Of a stretch of 64,000 bases of DNA, positions 61,786 through 64,000 are shown one piece after another. A program made the position numbers and the translations under genes. The notes beneath the pieces are model-generated. The model saw nothing but the letters and a program-made list of their open reading frames with translations. It was not told the origin of the DNA and ran no database searches. Source of the DNA: Sphaerobacter sp. (GTDB lineage: Bacteria > Chloroflexota > Chloroflexia > Thermomicrobiales > Thermomicrobiaceae); the NCBI GenBank assembly GCA_029961075.1, contig JASBVL010000081.1, positions 1 to 64,000 of the forward strand, written 5' to 3'. The number at the start of each line of letters is the position of its first letter. Position 1 is the first letter of the stretch.

Positions 61786-62301
61786 CTACAGCGCCATGTA
61801 GCCGCGCAGCAGCAGGTAGGCCGGCAGCCAGGCGGTGGCGATCCCGACGGCCAGCGTCAGCACGCCAACGAGTTGAACCCCGACCCGCTTGGGCACCAGG
61901 AGTGCCCAGTAGAGGAACCACAGGACGGCCCAGGCGAGCCAGTTGAGCCCCAGCCAGTAGTCCCAGGTGGTGGTTGCACCCCGCAGCAGCTCGATGCTGA
62001 TCGGGAGTGCCGTGATGGCCACGAACAGGCTGTACCAGCCGAGCCCTCGCCCATCAGTCTGGAGGAAGCGATTTATCCCTATCCAGATGTAGGTGAACGA
62101 GAACAGGAGGACCAGCGCGCCGAACCCGATGTCGTCGAAGGTCGCCCCGCCGCGAAACGCGCTGACCAGCGCCGCCAGCAGCGTCACGCCGCCGACGAAG
62201 AAGTTGATCACCGCGATCTCGCGGTCACCAATCCGGCCGAGGAGCCAGAGCCCGTTGAGGAACAGAACGGCTCCCACCCAGAGAAGAATCAACGCGATCA
62301 T
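61786..62301 (-). CDS. amiS: AmiS/UreI-family urea/amide channel
   Basis: A 171-aa inner-membrane protein of six helices in the AmiS/UreI channel family, which passes urea and short-chain amides. Signature strings are LLWVGAVLFLNGLWLLG at the start, AVINFFVGGVTLLAALVSAF, SFTYIWIGINRFLQTDGRGL, GWYSLFVAITALPI and NWLAWAVLWFLYWALLVPKR. Start at 62301 (ATG) fits the first helix; a GTG at 62334 is upstream. The formamidase gene lies 106 nt upstream on the same strand, so the channel probably brings in formamide. A diverged tail of the same gene remains at 60430-60513. Confidence 0.9.
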   Translation of the reverse strand: MIALILLWVGAVLFLNGLWLLGRIGDREIAVINFFVGGVTLLAALVSAFRGGATFDDIGFGALVLLFSFTYIWIGINRFLQTDGRGLGWYSLFVAITALPISIELLRGATTTWDYWLGLNWLAWAVLWFLYWALLVPKRVGVQLVGVLTLAVGIATAWLPAYLLLRGYMAL

Positions 62302-62407
62302 CGGCCTGCTCACACTTCCCGCGGCAGCAGTCACGGATTGCCCGAGTATAGAGACGGGGTACGGGCGCGACCCCAGCGAACCGGGGTCGCGCCGTTCGGC
62401 TCCGAGG

Positions 62408-63655
62408 CTAGGTGCGCGCGGCGGAGCCGCGGTTGGCCATGGTCGGCCCCTGCGCGTTCGGGCGAATGTCGAAGTCGAAGATCTCGGTCGGCAGGTAGAG
62501 CGAGCAGCAGGCGTTCGGGATGTCGACGATGCCGCTGATGCGCCCTTCGATCGGGGCCGCGCCGAGGATCAGGTACGCCTGCTCGCCCGAGTAGCCGAAC
62601 TTCTTCAGGTACTCGATCGCGTTGAGGCAGGCGCGCCGGTAGGCGACGGTGGCGTCGAGGTAGTGGTTCTCGCCAGCCTCGTCCACCGAGATCCCGATGA
62701 ACGACAGGAACGTCGAGTAGCGCGGCTCCACCGGCCCCGGGAAGAAGATGGGGTTGGTGGTGACGCCGTACTTGTTCATGCCGTCCTTGATGAGGTCGAC
62801 GCCGAAGTCGATGTAGCCGCCCATCTCGATGGCGCCGCAGAAGGTGATCTCGCCGTCCCCCTGAGAGAAGTGGAGGTCGCCGCCGGAGAACTTGGCACCC
62901 GGCACGAAGACGGGGTAGTAGACGCGCGCGCCGCGGGTGAAGTTCTTGATGTCGTGGTTGCCGCCGTTCTCGCGCGCGGGGACGGTGCGGGCGCCCTCCC
63001 GGCCGATCCGCTCCAGCTCCGGGCCCGAGAGCTTCCCGGCCAGCACCATGTCCGGCTCGGGCGGGAGGGCCAGTGGCGGGACGCGGTTGGGGTCCTTGGC
63101 GATCAGGGCCTGCTCGCGCCGGTTCCACTCGGCCAGCAGCTCATGCGACGGCGCCGTGCCGAAGAGCCCCGGGTGGGTGATCCCGGCCATGCGCACGCCC
63201 GGGAGATGGCGAGAGGTGGCGTAGATCCCGTGGAAGTCCCAGATGGCCTTGTAGGCGTCAGGGAAGTGGTCGGTGAGGAAGCCGCCGCCGTTGACCTTGG
63301 CGAAGATGCCGGTGTAGCCCCAGCCCTCGCCCGGCGCGTCGCCCATCCCCGATGTCGGGACGGGACCGAGATCGAGAATGTCAATGACGAGCAGGTCGCC
63401 CGGCTCGGCCCCTCGAACCTCAATCGGTCCGCTGAGCACGTGCGCGACGTTCAGCTTCACATCGCGCACGTCGGTGGCGCTGTCGTTGTTGCCGATCTGC
63501 CCGTCGGTCCACTCCCGGCACTCGACCCGGAAGTCCTGGCCCGGCTTGACCGAGGCAACCGCCGGGATGTCGGGGTGCCAGCGGTTGTGGCCCGGCACGT
63601 CCTGTTCACGCATCGGCTTGCGCTGATCAATCTTGAAGACGACCTCGGGTGGCAT
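62408..63655 (-). CDS. fmdA: Formamidase
   Basis: Hydrolyses formamide to formate and ammonia; 415 aa, typical of formamidases of the FmdA/AmdA family. The sequence begins with PGHNRWHPDIPAVASVKPGQ and EPGDLLVIDILDLGP, with GGGFLTDHFPDAYKAIWDFH, ARENGGNHDIKNFTRGARVY, FSGGDLHFSQGDGEITFCGA (metal/active-site region) and NACCSLYLPTEIFDFDIRPN at the end. The ATG at 63655 follows AAAGGAG by 8 nt. It is in line with the amiS-type channel and, farther downstream, the formate dehydrogenase operon, which could use its formate. Confidence 0.93.
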   Translation of the reverse strand: MPPEVVFKIDQRKPMREQDVPGHNRWHPDIPAVASVKPGQDFRVECREWTDGQIGNNDSATDVRDVKLNVAHVLSGPIEVRGAEPGDLLVIDILDLGPVPTSGMGDAPGEGWGYTGIFAKVNGGGFLTDHFPDAYKAIWDFHGIYATSRHLPGVRMAGITHPGLFGTAPSHELLAEWNRREQALIAKDPNRVPPLALPPEPDMVLAGKLSGPELERIGREGARTVPARENGGNHDIKNFTRGARVYYPVFVPGAKFSGGDLHFSQGDGEITFCGAIEMGGYIDFGVDLIKDGMNKYGVTTNPIFFPGPVEPRYSTFLSFIGISVDEAGENHYLDATVAYRRACLNAIEYLKKFGYSGEQAYLILGAAPIEGRISGIVDIPNACCSLYLPTEIFDFDIRPNAQGPTMANRGSAART

Positions 63656-63831
63656 GCCTGGACTCCTTTCAGCGACGCCGCGCGGGCGTCCCGGCTGTGT
63701 GCGATGGGCCACACGTCGGTCGCGCTCAGCCCTCCTTCCCCCGAATGACGCTGCGGAGCCGGTGATGATCCCTGCCCGGTTCGACCCAGTGGCGGCCGCC
63801 CGGTGCGTGGTAGCGAATGGTCGAAGCCCCC

Positions 63832-64000
63832 CTAGTGCCGGTGGTGGTGCCCAGGCGGATGCAGGTGGCGGCCCGGGAAGCCACCCGGCGGGCGGCTGAC
63901 GACGGCGGGCTCGTGGGCGGTCTGTTCTTCGATCGCCAGCGCCCGCCGCAGCCCCGGGGCGGTGCGGTACAGCCGGGGCGGGGTGAGTACGCGCTCCCCC
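63832..64000 (-). CDS. C-terminal end of an unidentified protein (partial)
   Basis: The minus-strand frame entering from the right edge ends with a TAG at 63832-63834. Its last 55 residues include RVLTPPRLYRTAPGLRRALA and end GRHLHPPGHHHRH, a His-rich tail. The frame and composition look like a genuine gene end, in line with and upstream of fmdA, but I do not recognise the protein from this fragment. Confidence 0.5.
   Translation of the reverse strand, partial: GERVLTPPRLYRTAPGLRRALAIEEQTAHEPAVVSRPPGGFPGRHLHPPGHHHRH

Overview
The window is about 64 kb of very GC-rich bacterial chromosome. GTG and TTG starts are common and purine-rich Shine-Dalgarno (SD) sequences are strong. Several features point to a Chloroflexota bacterium of the Thermomicrobia/Sphaerobacter type: a secreted C-terminal domain on the D,D-carboxypeptidase that I associate with Chloroflexota, dispersed palindromic repeats, F420 genes, a His-rich small protein and selenocysteine use. 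The phylum assignment is an inference from content. No rRNA, tRNA, CRISPR array, integrase or transposase was seen.

Layout. 0.2-7 kb: a HAD hydrolase with a probable CTG start, then a complete branched-chain amino acid ABC transporter operon (livKHMGF) behind a good promoter and a roughly 290-nt leader. 7-8.5 kb: a repeat cluster abutting a 5'-truncated amidase. 8.6-17 kb: a His-rich small protein divergent from an ArsR-like regulator, which heads a peptide-use cluster (family-5 binding protein, DppB, DppC, class-C serine hydrolase, S9 peptidase). 17-19.3 kb: a HpcH/HpaI aldolase and a K+ channel-like protein. 19.5-26.2 kb: a D,D-carboxypeptidase sitting between two copies of the same promoter/leader, followed by a leucine-degradation set (MccB, enoyl-CoA hydratase, MccA). 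26.6-30.2 kb: a second Dpp-type operon on the minus strand. 30.3-46 kb: mixed genes including a VOC-DinB fusion, an MFS exporter, a tandem Usp, a GerW-like protein, an APC permease, an F420-type PPOX protein with cofE, a formamidase-family protein, a peroxiredoxin-like gene with in-frame UGA, an Ntn-hydrolase, a rubrerythrin-VIT fusion, a frameshifted ECF sigma factor with its membrane partner, and a small cytochrome c. 46-54.7 kb: a truncated alpha/beta hydrolase, hydantoinase hyuAB, an FAD amine oxidase and an M14 peptidase. 54.7-63.7 kb, mostly minus strand: a formate dehydrogenase operon with a UGA/selenocysteine catalytic subunit, an inserted lower-GC segment with a secreted protein, then an AmiS/UreI-type channel and a formamidase.

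How the genes work together. The window is dominated by uptake and breakdown of amino acids, peptides, amides and hydantoins. Formamide entry through the amide channel, hydrolysis by formamidase and oxidation of the resulting formate by the neighbouring formate dehydrogenase would make a coherent route to CO2, NH3 and electrons. Two independent in-frame UGA codons, each followed by a bacterial SECIS-like hairpin, indicate active selenocysteine insertion; the sel genes are not in the window.

Signs of genome flux include two MITE-like palindromic elements lying between cistrons of operons, two half-genes at the edges of repeat clusters, a partial duplication of the mccB leader and a partial duplication of the amide channel gene.
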